Program-made: the position numbers and the translations under genes
Notes under the pieces: generated by a model
Told to the model about the DNA's origin: nothing
The model's database searches: none
The model's input: the letters and a program-made list of their open reading frames with translations, nothing else
In this document: in pieces, positions 17,887 to 26,509 of the stretch
Position numbering within the stretch: position 1 is the stretch's first letter
How the letters are laid out: each line of letters opens with the position of its first letter
NCBI GenBank assembly: GCA_016124655.1
Contig: WGNI01000002.1
Coordinates: 186,001-250,000, forward strand
DNA from: Alphaproteobacteria bacterium
GTDB lineage: Bacteria; Pseudomonadota; Alphaproteobacteria; Caulobacterales; Aquidulcibacteraceae
Reading direction: 5' to 3'
DNA: 64,000 nt

Positions 17887-18675
17887 TCAGTGAGCGGTCC
17901 ACCCGCCGTCCATGGGCAGGGCGATTCCGGTGATTTGGGCGGCGGCGTCGGATGAGAGAAACACCGCCAACGCGCCGAGCTGGCTGGTGGTGACGAATTG
18001 TTTCGTGGCCTGTGCGGCCAGAAGCACGTCGCGCACGACGGCTTCTTCGGAGATGCCGCGCGCTTTGGCGGTGTCGGGGATTTGTTTTTCCACCAGCGGG
18101 GTCAAAACATAGCCGGGGCAGATGGCGTTGCAGGTGACGCCGTATTCCGCGCCTTCCAGCGCGATCGTTTTGGTGAGGCCGACAACGCCATGCTTTGCGG
18201 CGACGTAGGCGGATTTGAACGGCGAGGCGACCAGGCCGTGCGCGGACGCGACATTGATGATGCGGCCCCAGCCGCGCGCTTTCATGTCTGTGAACACGAG
18301 GCGCGAGAGGTGGAACGCGCTCGACAGATTGATGGCGAGGATTGCGTCCCACTTTTCAGGGGGGAACTCCTCCAGCGGCGAGACGTGCTGGATGCCTGCA
18401 TTGTTGACAATGATGTCGATCTTGCCGAACGCGGTCTTGGCAACCTCGGCCATCGCCTGGATGTCTGCAGGCTTGGACATGTCGGCGCCGTGATAGATGG
18501 CCTTAACGGTGTTTTCCGCGCTCACGCGCGCGCGCTCGCGTTCGATGGCCTGAGCGTCGCCGAAACCGTTGAGCATCACATCCGCGCCGGCCGCAGCGAG
18601 CGCCTCGGCGACGCCAAGACCGATGCCGCTGGTCGAGCCGGTGATGATTGCGGACTTGCCTTCAAGCATGCGCAT
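17887..18675 (-). CDS. bdhA: 3-hydroxybutyrate dehydrogenase (SDR family, module A)
   Basis: This 262-residue short-chain dehydrogenase has the cofactor motif TGSTSGIGLG (12-21), NNAG at 91-94, catalytic Ser144, Tyr157 and Lys161, and the 3-hydroxybutyrate dehydrogenase hallmark NNAGIQHV. It interconverts D-3-hydroxybutyrate and acetoacetate with NAD+, the step after polyhydroxybutyrate breakdown. Its start lies inside the end of the MFS gene (14-base overlap) and patatin follows at ten bases, so all three are one transcript. The paralogue at 55161-55991 is clearly homologous but diverged. Confidence 0.93.
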   Translation of the reverse strand: MRMLEGKSAIITGSTSGIGLGVAEALAAAGADVMLNGFGDAQAIERERARVSAENTVKAIYHGADMSKPADIQAMAEVAKTAFGKIDIIVNNAGIQHVSPLEEFPPEKWDAILAINLSSAFHLSRLVFTDMKARGWGRIINVASAHGLVASPFKSAYVAAKHGVVGLTKTIALEGAEYGVTCNAICPGYVLTPLVEKQIPDTAKARGISEEAVVRDVLLAAQATKQFVTTSQLGALAVFLSSDAAAQITGIALPMDGGWTAH

Positions 18676-19915
18676 GCGATGTCTCCTGTGATGCGCCCGG
18701 TTCGCGAAGCAGCGCTGCCAGCGCTGCGGCGATGAAAAGCGCTGCGCCCGTGCACGCCACGACGCCGGGCCAAGCCAATGCGGTGTAGACCGCGCCTAGA
18801 ACATTCGCGCCGACGAGGCCGCCGACATAGTAAAACGCCAGATAGAGCCCGCTTGCCGCGGCTTTGTCGGATTGCGCGGCGCGGCTGACGAAGCCTGTCG
18901 CGCCGGCCTGCGCGAAAAACGTTCCGGCGCCTACGACTGCCAAGCCGACGAGCACGAGCGGCAGATTGGGCGTGAGCGTCAACGCAAGCCCGAGCACGGA
19001 CAGCGCCAGCGATCCCGCGATCGCGCCGCGCGCGCCCCACCGTTTGGCGGCGGCGCCAGCGAAAGGCGTGGTGAACAGTGCTGGCAGAAAGACGAAGTAC
19101 ACGAGGCCCAACGTGGCCATGCCCAGCGCGAATGGCGGCGCCACCAGCACAAAATTCACATACGAATAGGCGCCGATGAAGGCGAACAGGATCAAGAATC
19201 CAATCGCGAAGCCGATGCGCAATTGCGGATTAATCAGATGCGTGCGCAGCGCGACCCAGGGTGGGCCTTGGTCGTGCATCAATTCGGGCTTCGGCGCGGC
19301 GCGGGAAATGAACGCCGCAGCGAGGACTGCGCCGGCGAGATTGAGTGCGGAAAACAGAAAGAAGTTGCCGTCGATGCCCCATGCGCTGACGGCGCCGGCG
19401 GCGATCAGGCGTCCAATCAGATTGCTTGCTACATTGCCAGTGACATAAGCGGCGAACGCCGCCGGCGATGCGCTTGCGGCGCAGCGTTCGCCAAGATGCG
19501 CGAGCGTCAGGGTGAACGCGGCGGACATGCACAGGCCCTGCATGACGCGCAAGATGGAGAAGCTCGTCAGGTCGGGCGCATAGGAGAGGAGCGCCGTCGG
19601 CGCCGCCAGCACGGCGAGGCTGACGACGATGCCGGCCCTGCGTGGAATCGAGCGGTTGAAGAGCGCGACGAGAAGACCCGACGCGGCCATGCCCAAGGTG
19701 CTCGCGTTGACGGCGCCGGCCATCGCAGCAGGGCTGACGGCGTAACGCGCGGCCAGCGCCGGGAGAATGGCCTGCGTGGCGAACAGATCGACGACGGTCA
19801 AGAACGCCATCACGCCGATCATGAACAGGTTGAACCAGGCGGGCGGCGCGAAGCGCGCGCGCCGGTTGACGTCGGTTGCGGGTGATGAAGGTATCGCTGT
19901 CATCGCATGGCTCAT
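18662..19915 (-). CDS. MFS transporter (module A)
   Basis: This 417-residue protein has about 12 hydrophobic helices and the MFS inter-helix basic motif (NRSIPRRAG after helix 2). The segment FLTVVDLFATQAILPALA is shared word for word with the MFS protein of module B. It is an inner-membrane secondary transporter; the family resembles drug/proton antiporters, but co-transcription with 3-hydroxybutyrate dehydrogenase suggests a carboxylate or hydroxyacid substrate (inference). It overlaps the dehydrogenase start by 14 bases. A His-containing tail (SHAHA) ends the protein. Confidence 0.9.
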   Translation of the reverse strand: MSHAMTAIPSSPATDVNRRARFAPPAWFNLFMIGVMAFLTVVDLFATQAILPALAARYAVSPAAMAGAVNASTLGMAASGLLVALFNRSIPRRAGIVVSLAVLAAPTALLSYAPDLTSFSILRVMQGLCMSAAFTLTLAHLGERCAASASPAAFAAYVTGNVASNLIGRLIAAGAVSAWGIDGNFFLFSALNLAGAVLAAAFISRAAPKPELMHDQGPPWVALRTHLINPQLRIGFAIGFLILFAFIGAYSYVNFVLVAPPFALGMATLGLVYFVFLPALFTTPFAGAAAKRWGARGAIAGSLALSVLGLALTLTPNLPLVLVGLAVVGAGTFFAQAGATGFVSRAAQSDKAAASGLYLAFYYVGGLVGANVLGAVYTALAWPGVVACTGAALFIAAALAALLREPGASQETSHAHA

Positions 19916-19953
19916 TGCGGGACGAGTTCGCCTTCGGCTGGGGTCCAGCCGCG

Positions 19954-20388
19954 CTATGGCGTTCCTACCGGCACGGTCTCCACGATGAGCAGAGTGGCGG
20001 GTTCCGAACCGGCGTTCTCCCAGAAATGCTGCACGACGCCGCGATCGAACGTCGCGGCGCCAACGGCGTGAGCGATGGGCGCGGCGCCGACGCGATGTTC
20101 GCGCACGGCGCCCCGCGTCACGTAGGTGATCGCTGGGCGGCCGGCGTGATTGATCATTTCGGTGCGTGCGCCGGGCGGCAACTCGATTTGTCGCGCGCGA
20201 AACACATAACCCGCCGCAGCAGGGTTTTCGGGAAACGCTTCGCCGAGCGAAATTGATTTCTCCACGCGAACGACCGGTGCGGGGGCAGGCGTTTGCGCGA
20301 CTGCGCTGATCGCGGCCAGGGCAAGGGTCGCGGCTGCGAACGCGAACGCCGCGCGCGGCGCTGAGACCATGAACCTATTCACCGGCAT
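19954..20388 (-). CDS. Exported cupin-domain protein 1 (module A)
   Basis: This 144-residue protein has a signal peptide ending near residue 32 (AISAVAQ) and a single cupin barrel. The first motif reads INHAGRPAITYVTRG, so only one of the usual two His is kept and the conserved Glu ligand is missing. It shares the Arg-Pro-Ala and T/REHR pattern with the other cupins here. It is predicted periplasmic. It overlaps the preceding cupin gene's end by 14 bases. The function is unknown; a sensory, binding or degenerate dioxygenase role is possible. Confidence 0.78.
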   Translation of the reverse strand: MPVNRFMVSAPRAAFAFAAATLALAAISAVAQTPAPAPVVRVEKSISLGEAFPENPAAAGYVFRARQIELPPGARTEMINHAGRPAITYVTRGAVREHRVGAAPIAHAVGAATFDRGVVQHFWENAGSEPATLLIVETVPVGTP

Positions 20389-20818
20389 TGCCTCCAGTTC
20401 GATAGATGTCGACGACGTACCAGCGCGCCGTCTGGCCGCTGTGATTTTTCCACCATTGGCCGATATTGTTGTCGGCGGTGAGCGCCCCCGGCTCGTGCAC
20501 GATCGCTTCGCCTGGACGATCGCTGCGATGCTCGGTGACAGGCGCGTTAACGATGTAGCTGAAGGCTGGGCGGCCTGTGTGGCTATGGATGCGGATGTGG
20601 CCGCCGGGCTTCACGACAATATAGCGCGCGCGCATATTGTAGCCCTCGAAGCCTGCGATCTCTTCGCCAAGCGGAAATTCATTGATCGGCTCGGTGGAGT
20701 TGCCCCGGCCAATGGCGGGGCCGGTGAGTCCGTCAATGGAACGCGGAACCACGCCAGCGACAGCGCATCCGCCGATGGCCAGCGCCGCCGCGGCGACCGC
20801 GGTTGTTCTCATGCTCAT
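20375..20818 (-). CDS. Exported cupin-domain protein 2 (module A)
   Basis: This 147-residue protein starts MSMRTT and has a lipobox-like cut (LAIGGC, Cys at about 21), so it may be a lipoprotein. The frame extends upstream, but GAGAG lies just before this ATG and the upstream residues look non-coding. The cupin part reads HIRIHSHTGRPAFSYIV then TEHRSD and QWWKNHS. The HxH pair is present but the Glu ligand of classical cupins is replaced by GRPA. It is one of three tandem cupins; function unknown. Confidence 0.78.
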   Translation of the reverse strand: MSMRTTAVAAAALAIGGCAVAGVVPRSIDGLTGPAIGRGNSTEPINEFPLGEEIAGFEGYNMRARYIVVKPGGHIRIHSHTGRPAFSYIVNAPVTEHRSDRPGEAIVHEPGALTADNNIGQWWKNHSGQTARWYVVDIYRTGGNAGE

Positions 20819-20898
20819 GAAGAGTCTCTCGGAAAAGAAGAAACCGAAGACGCGCGATGGTGCGTCTCCGGTCTCTACGCTGAAGGGGCGGGCGGCGG

Positions 20899-21378
20899 TT
20901 ACATGGTCTCTTCGGGCGCTGCTTGCGGGGGCAGAATGTCGGCTGAAATCAACACTGCACGGTGGCGGGAATTGTTGCGCCACCAATGCGCGGTCGCGCC
21001 GGATTCGGGAACGACTTCGCCTTGGCGGTGCAGGATCGGCACGGCGCAGGTGCTGCGATACTCGGTGATCTGGCCGCTGATGATGTAGATGTTGGCCGGG
21101 CGCTCATTGTGGGCATGCCAGGGCACGACGCCGCCCGGTTCGACCACGAGCCTGCGCATGCGGAACTGGCGGCCGGGAATGTTGTAGCCTTCGCCAAGAT
21201 CGATCGAGGCAATCACCGTGTCGGTGACGCCGCTGGGCGTCATGGGACCGGGGGCCGTGACGTCGACGCCGACGCTGCCGGCAGGACATTCGCCCGCAGA
21301 TGCTTGCGCGACGGCGAAAAGGCTGAACGCGGCTGCTGCGGCGCCTGCACGCACAACGCGCGCGAAAGTCTTCGTCAT
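20899..21378 (-). CDS. Exported cupin-domain protein 3 (module A)
   Basis: This 159-residue protein has a signal peptide (cut near AQASAG, about 28) and the motifs VVPWHAHNERPANIYII, GQITEYRSTC and HWWRNNS. It is close to the module B cupin at 53328-53795, which has the same three motifs, so these two are the orthologous-position pair and cupins 1 and 2 are extra copies. It is predicted periplasmic. A pair of Cys (in GECPAG and YRSTCA) is conserved between the two copies and could form a disulfide. Confidence 0.82.
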   Translation of the reverse strand: MTKTFARVVRAGAAAAAFSLFAVAQASAGECPAGSVGVDVTAPGPMTPSGVTDTVIASIDLGEGYNIPGRQFRMRRLVVEPGGVVPWHAHNERPANIYIISGQITEYRSTCAVPILHRQGEVVPESGATAHWWRNNSRHRAVLISADILPPQAAPEETM

Positions 21379-21438
21379 CTGTTTCTCCTGGTTGAAAATC
21401 GTCTTACTGCGGCAAACACGCCGACGCGGGCGAACCGG

Positions 21439-21870
21439 TTACTTCTTGGCCAACCCGCTTGCGGGCGCGGCGTCGGCGGCGGGTTCGCTCTTGGCCATGC
21501 GCGACTGCGCCAGATCGAGCGCGGACGCGCTCATTTCCGAGACCGTCTGAACGGAAAAGTTCAGCTGCGCGACGGCGCGCTGAAGGACAGCCTGAGCGTA
21601 TTCGGAATAGGCGCGGGGAAAGGCGGTTGGGTCTTCGGCGTTGGGCGTGGCCGCGCGCATCAGCATGGTGAGATCGTTCACAGCTTCAGCGATGACCGCG
21701 CTCTGGCGGGCGGCCATCGCCTGCGATGCGCGCGCCACGATAATGCTGACGCGCGTCGCGAGTTCGGCGTTGGCGCGCATCTGTTCGGACATGGGCGCAA
21801 ACGCGAACCAAGTTTCGGCGTGGCCGGCATGACCGGCGTGTCCGGCTTCGTGCGAAATTCGCTTCGTCAT
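21439..21870 (-). CDS. Phasin family protein
   Basis: This protein of about 143 residues is helical and Ala/Gln-rich, with the phasin-type stretch AELATRVSIIVARASQAMAARQ and a second amphipathic helix ending in SALDLAQSRMAKSE. The N-terminus has a short AGHAGHAGHA repeat. Phasins coat polyhydroxyalkanoate granules and control their size and access. Starts at 21870 (MTKRIS), 21879 or 21915 are possible; none has a strong ribosome-binding site. It lies on the same strand between the two-component genes and the cupins, which ties module A to polymer granules. Confidence 0.78.
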   Translation of the reverse strand: MTKRISHEAGHAGHAGHAETWFAFAPMSEQMRANAELATRVSIIVARASQAMAARQSAVIAEAVNDLTMLMRAATPNAEDPTAFPRAYSEYAQAVLQRAVAQLNFSVQTVSEMSASALDLAQSRMAKSEPAADAAPASGLAKK

Positions 21871-21954
21871 CGTGCGCATCCCATGAAAGGCCGTCCCCAG
21901 CGGCGAGCCGTGCATGGTCTAAGCGCTTGAAATCAGCATCGGATAAGCGGTTTG

Positions 21955-23094
21955 TTAGATTTGTGTTAGGGCCGCTTTGGGATCTGAGGGAAGCCGAAGC
22001 CTCACGATGGTCTGTCCATCGCGCGATTGCGCGGAGATCGCGCCGCCGTGCGCCTCCACCAATTCCTTGACGATCGCCAGGCCGAGGCCTGCGCCGCCTT
22101 CCCGCGTGCGGGCGCGGTCGGCGCGGAAAAACCGTTCGAAGATGAAGGGAAGATCAGCCTCGGCGATGGGCGCGCCGACATTGGCGCACGCGATTTCGCG
22201 CCACTGGCCGTCGCTGTGCGCGGACAGAGAAATCTCCGTGCCAGGCGTGGCGTGCTGAACGGCGTTGTTCAAGATGTTCTGCAACGCCCGCAGGAGATGG
22301 TCGCGGTCTCCGCTCAAGGCGTCGGCGCCGTCGGCGACGGCGACGGCGATGCGCAGGTCCCTGGCGTTCAGGCCGGGACTGACGGAGCCTGCGGCGTCGT
22401 GCAACAAATCGGACAGGCGGACCGGCGCCAAACGCAATCGCCCGCGCGCGGATTCCGCCAAGGTCAGCTCGTGGAGTTCGCTGACCAGACGGATCAAGCG
22501 CTGAATTTCGCCTTCCAGCATCGCGTACACGCTGGGTTCGCTGGCGATGACGCCGTCGCGCAGACCTTCCACGTAGCCGCGTAAGTTGGACAATGGCGTC
22601 AGGAGATCGTGGCCGAGATCGCCGATCATGCGCTTGCGCGCGGAATCGAGGCGCTGAAGCTGGTCGGCCATGCGGTTGAAGGACTGGCCCAAAGTGAACA
22701 CTTCACAGCGTTGCGAGGCGCGCGCCACATCGACGCGCACGGTATAATCGCCGCCGGCGATGCGGTCTGCGCTTTGCGCCATGACGCGAAAAGGCCTGAG
22801 AATATTGGGCACGAAGATGCGGCTGGCGAGGATGGTCAACGCGACGCCCACTGCCGCTGCGGCCATCAGCGCGCGGTGCAGAGAATCTACAAACATGGCG
22901 TGGGCGACCGCCATGTCGACGCCGTATCGCGCGCTCAATTCGTCCTTGTACTGGTCGGCGAGCGCGTCGGCGCCGGCCCAGGTGCAGCCGATCGTGATGA
23001 AGATCAGGGCGGAGCACAACAGCACGACCTGCCACATGACCGGCGGGTATTTTGGTCCGCCCGCGGCGGAAAGGGAGGCCGCCTGCGCCGTCAT
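21955..23094 (-). CDS. Sensor histidine kinase (HAMP, BaeS-like)
   Basis: This 379-residue protein has two membrane helices (about 20-40 and 75-92) around a short periplasmic loop, a HAMP segment (LRPFRVMAQSADRIAGGDY), a dimerisation box with phospho-acceptor His in DLGHDLLTPLSNL, an N box (ILNNAVQHA) and G boxes (GGAGLGLAIVKELVEAHGG). The H box reads HDLLTPL rather than the common HELRTPL. It phosphorylates the response regulator whose stop codon overlaps its start by four bases. Its short sensor loop suggests a membrane or small-molecule stimulus. Confidence 0.93.
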   Translation of the reverse strand: MTAQAASLSAAGGPKYPPVMWQVVLLCSALIFITIGCTWAGADALADQYKDELSARYGVDMAVAHAMFVDSLHRALMAAAAVGVALTILASRIFVPNILRPFRVMAQSADRIAGGDYTVRVDVARASQRCEVFTLGQSFNRMADQLQRLDSARKRMIGDLGHDLLTPLSNLRGYVEGLRDGVIASEPSVYAMLEGEIQRLIRLVSELHELTLAESARGRLRLAPVRLSDLLHDAAGSVSPGLNARDLRIAVAVADGADALSGDRDHLLRALQNILNNAVQHATPGTEISLSAHSDGQWREIACANVGAPIAEADLPFIFERFFRADRARTREGGAGLGLAIVKELVEAHGGAISAQSRDGQTIVRLRLPSDPKAALTQI

Positions 23095-23786
23095 TGAAAG
23101 GGCTCCGCAAAACGATACCCGACGCCGCGCACGGTCTGGATGTAGGAGGGCGCGCCGGGCCGGCGCTCGATCTTGCGCCGCAGATTGACGATATGCACAT
23201 CGACTGTGCGGTCGATCACGTCGCCGCCGTCAAGATGCATGGCGGCCAGCAATTGTTCGCGCGTATACACGCGCCCTGGGGCGCGCATCAGCGTCTCCAG
23301 GATCTTGAATTCGGAGAGCGTCAGCGCGACCGGCGCGCCGCCGACGGTGACGGAAAAGCGCCCGGGCGAGAGCACGATTGCGCCGCGCGTCAGGAGTTCC
23401 TCTTCAGCGGTCGCGCCCGCGGCGGGTTGGGTTCGCCGCAGGACGGCCTTGACGCGCTCGACCACTTCGGCGGGACTGAATGGCTTGATGACGTAATCGT
23501 CCGCGCCGAGGCGCAGGCCGGCGATGCGATCGGCTTCATCCAAGCGCGCCGACAGGATGATGATAGGGATGGCGCTGGTGCGCCTGAGCTCGCGGCAAAT
23601 TTCCCAACCGTCCAGGCCCGGCAGCATGATGTCGAGCAAGAGCAGATCCGGCGCCTGTTCGCGGGCGGCGCGCAGGGCGCGCACGCCGTCAGGCTCGACC
23701 AGGACATCGAAGCTGTCGCGCTCCAGGTAACGCTGCATGAGCGCGGCCATGTTGGCGTCGTCTTCCGCCAGAAGGATCGTCGTCAT
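23091..23786 (-). CDS. OmpR-family response regulator
   Basis: This 231-residue protein has a receiver domain with acidic pocket AEDD, phospho-acceptor Asp52 in LLLLDIMLPG and Lys in VIKPFS, followed by a winged-helix DNA-binding domain ending VRGVGYRF. It is the partner of the downstream histidine kinase (ATGA overlap). It is the first gene of the same-strand run that continues through phasin, cupins, MFS, dehydrogenase and patatin, so it may regulate module A (inference). Confidence 0.94.
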   Translation of the reverse strand: MTTILLAEDDANMAALMQRYLERDSFDVLVEPDGVRALRAAREQAPDLLLLDIMLPGLDGWEICRELRRTSAIPIIILSARLDEADRIAGLRLGADDYVIKPFSPAEVVERVKAVLRRTQPAAGATAEEELLTRGAIVLSPGRFSVTVGGAPVALTLSEFKILETLMRAPGRVYTREQLLAAMHLDGGDVIDRTVDVHIVNLRRKIERRPGAPSYIQTVRGVGYRFAEPFQ

Positions 23787-23913
23787 GGGCTGCGCCTCAT
23801 TGAATCGGTCTCGCCGCTGTAGCGCGCCCGGCGGAAGGTGAGAAGCGCATGCGCAGGGCGCGCGCTTCGCTCAGACATTTATTCGTTGAAGGAATAGTTG
23901 CCTTGGAAGGCAA

Positions 23914-25050
23914 TCAGGGGCCGACATAGGAGGCGCGCGGGCGGATCATTCGGCCGCTGGACGCTTGCTCCATGGCGTGCGCGATCCAGCCGGCCATGCG
24001 TCCCGCGGCGAACAAGGTGAACGGCGCATCGGCGGGAAGGTTCAGCGCCAGCGTGACGGCCGCCAAGGCCATGTCGATGTTCGCGTTGGCGCCGGCGGCG
24101 AGTTCTGCACGCGCGATCGCTTCAGCAACGGAATGGGGTAACTCTGTTGCGGCGAGCAAGGCTGCGGCGCGGGGATCGCCATAGGGATAGAGCGGATGGC
24201 CGCAGCCGGGCGGGCGTTCGGCGCGCTCCAGAATGCGTGTGAGCGCTGCATTGGCGCCGCGGGTTTGCGCGTCTGAAAGATAGGCCAAAGCGCGCGCCGT
24301 CGCTTCGCCGTGCAATGGTCCCGTCAATGTTGCGTAGCCGGCCAGCGCGGATGCGGCGAGCGAACCGCCCGTCGAGGCCGCCACGCGTGCGGCGAAAGTC
24401 GAGGGGTTGAGTTCATGGTCGGCGATCAGGACCAGCGCGCGGCGGATGATGTCCGCCGCCGTTGCATTGCATCGCCAACCAAAGGCGAGCGCTTCGTGCG
24501 CTTTGGCTTCCGGCGGCGCGTCCGGCGCGAAGGCGTCAATGACGCCGCACAAAAGCTCCGCGCCCTCGCGGGCGAGCGCGGCGGGCGCGCGTCCATAGAT
24601 TGGCGGATCCAGCGCGGCGCGCTGCGCCAGATAGGCAAGTCCGCGGGCTTTCGCGGATGCGCCGGACGGCGGCGGCGCTGCGCGCGCCGACGAAAACGCT
24701 GTGTCCGGCGAATCCCACAAGAGCGCGGCGATCTCTTCCAGCGCGTGGGTTTCCGCGAGCGCGATTGCGTCTCGCCCACGGTAGAGAAGCCGCCCGTCGC
24801 GCACTGTCGCGATGGCGGTTTCGAGAACGGGATCGCCCCAGGCGATGGCGCGGGCGGCGACCTTGGCCTGGCTGCGGCCCGTCTTCCGCCGGCGCACGAG
24901 GGCGTCGATGTCCTGCTGGGCGTAGAGGCGCTGTCGCGGATCGTGCTCGGCGGGCTGAGTCGCGATCAGGCCGCGCGACACATAGGCATAGAGCGTCTGC
25001 GGTTTGACCTTCAGCCGCGCCAGAGCGGCGGGAGAGGAGAGCCACGCCAT
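23914..25050 (-). CDS. Citrate synthase family protein with N-terminal helix-turn-helix
   Basis: I chose the ATG at 25050 (378 residues; MAWLSSPAALARL); a GTG at 25089 adds 13 residues. Residues 1-55 look like a MerR-type DNA-binding helix-turn-helix (LARLKVKPQTLYAYVSRGLI). The rest is a citrate synthase domain with the His segments ADHELNPSTFAAR, GPLHGEA and GHPLYPYGDPRA, and NIDMAL supplying the Asp. It could condense acetyl-CoA with oxaloacetate or methylcitrate-type substrates. Whether it binds DNA is unknown; such fusions are annotated in many proteobacteria. Confidence 0.88.
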   Translation of the reverse strand: MAWLSSPAALARLKVKPQTLYAYVSRGLIATQPAEHDPRQRLYAQQDIDALVRRRKTGRSQAKVAARAIAWGDPVLETAIATVRDGRLLYRGRDAIALAETHALEEIAALLWDSPDTAFSSARAAPPPSGASAKARGLAYLAQRAALDPPIYGRAPAALAREGAELLCGVIDAFAPDAPPEAKAHEALAFGWRCNATAADIIRRALVLIADHELNPSTFAARVAASTGGSLAASALAGYATLTGPLHGEATARALAYLSDAQTRGANAALTRILERAERPPGCGHPLYPYGDPRAAALLAATELPHSVAEAIARAELAAGANANIDMALAAVTLALNLPADAPFTLFAAGRMAGWIAHAMEQASSGRMIRPRASYVGP

Positions 25051-25133
25051 GGATCGAGATTGATCAATGTTGATTGCATCGTCAAGCACTGGGCTAATGA
25101 CGGCTAGGCCCGTGTTGGCTCAGTGATTTGGCC

Positions 25134-26504
25134 TCAGGCGGCGCTGGATTGCGGCGCGCCGGCGCTGGAAGGCAGTGCGCGCGGGGCGGCGCCGAATTCC
25201 GCTGTGCGCTCCATGCGCGGATGGATGAGCTGGCCGCCATCGCCATAGACGTAGACGAGCCGCGCCCAGTCGGTGTCGTCATAGAGGAAGGCGTTGCCTT
25301 CGGGATCGAGGTCGGTCCAGTCCGGCTCGCGGGGCGCGCCCGCCGCGGTGGCGAGCCAGGTGCGGGCGGCGTTGTCATCGCCCTTGGCGCGCGCCAGTTC
25401 AGCGTAGAGCGAGGCGATACGGGCGGAGGGATATTCGCGGTAGCAATCGTCGAGTGCGGCCTGGGCTGCGCCGAAATCGCCGCGTCCAAGCGCCAGGGCG
25501 GCGAGGATGATCTTGCTTTCGCGATGGTCGCGGCGGCGGTCGGCCAGCGCGTGCAGCCGCGCGGCGCGCTCTTCCCGGGATTCGCCTGGTTTGAGATCGC
25601 GATAAGCGTGGGCCAGCACCGGATGCGGGGCGGCGTCCCAGGCGTCCTCGATGATGGCTGCGGCGCGCTCGACCTTGCCATCCGCCGTCAGGTATTTCGC
25701 GGCGAGTGCGGCCGCTGGCGCAAATCCGGGCGACAAGCGCACGGCCTTCTCTGCAAGCTCCGCACACTTTTCTGGGCGGCGCTCGCGCTCCGCCCGCATG
25801 GCCGCGGCGCAGAGCAGGACCGAACGACGGCGCCGGGCGGCGCGATCGTCGATAATCCGACGCTTTTCGCCTTCCTCCAGCGCGTCGATGGCGCCTTCCC
25901 AGTCCGAGGCCTGCACCTTGAGTTCGAACAAGGTTTGGAATGGCCATTCCGCATTCTTCGCCGCTTTCAGCGCGGCTTCGGCGTGGGACATCGCGGAGAT
26001 GCGGTCGCCGCGCTTGAGGGCTGCCGCGAGCAGGCCCTTGCGGCCGAGCAATTCGGTGTCTTCGTGTCCCAGCATCGAAGAATAGGCGCGTTCGGCGGCG
26101 GCGGTGTCGCCGGCGACTTCGGCTGAGCGCGCCGCCAGCAGATTGGCCAGGCGCGGTTCGTCGATCAGGTTGGCGGCGCGATCGGCGTGCTTGCGCGCAG
26201 CGTCAAATTCGCCGGCTTCGGCTGCGATGAGGCCCAGCGCAATGGCCTCCTGGCCGCGGCGGATGCGGGCGCGGTCTCCGGCCTTGCCCATGCGGCCGGG
26301 CGCATCGAGCAGCACCATCAACAGGCGAAGCACCGGCAACGCGACCGCGATCAGCAGGACAATCGCCAACAGGCCGAACAAGGCGGTGGTGTCGACGCGA
26401 TAGTCGCCCCACTCGATCTGAACCGAGCCGGGTTCCTGGCTGGCCTGCATCGCCAGCAACGCCGCGAACACCGCGACAACGAGCAACAGCGCAACGCGAA
26501 GCAT
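25134..26504 (-). CDS. hemY: HemY N-terminal domain protein (tetrapyrrole-cluster membrane protein)
   Basis: This 456-residue protein has two N-terminal membrane helices (about 2-20 and 40-65) separated by SQEPGSVQIEWGDY, typical of the proteobacterial HemY N-domain, then a long alpha-helical, TPR-like region. It is unrelated to the Bacillus protoporphyrinogen oxidase of the same name. It is thought to assist late haem biosynthesis or act as an inner-membrane scaffold; no enzymatic activity is established. It follows the mitofilin-like gene by five bases in the hemC-hemD block. Confidence 0.88.
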   Translation of the reverse strand: MLRVALLLVVAVFAALLAMQASQEPGSVQIEWGDYRVDTTALFGLLAIVLLIAVALPVLRLLMVLLDAPGRMGKAGDRARIRRGQEAIALGLIAAEAGEFDAARKHADRAANLIDEPRLANLLAARSAEVAGDTAAAERAYSSMLGHEDTELLGRKGLLAAALKRGDRISAMSHAEAALKAAKNAEWPFQTLFELKVQASDWEGAIDALEEGEKRRIIDDRAARRRRSVLLCAAAMRAERERRPEKCAELAEKAVRLSPGFAPAAALAAKYLTADGKVERAAAIIEDAWDAAPHPVLAHAYRDLKPGESREERAARLHALADRRRDHRESKIILAALALGRGDFGAAQAALDDCYREYPSARIASLYAELARAKGDDNAARTWLATAAGAPREPDWTDLDPEGNAFLYDDTDWARLVYVYGDGGQLIHPRMERTAEFGAAPRALPSSAGAPQSSAA

Positions 26505-26509
26505 CTGTC

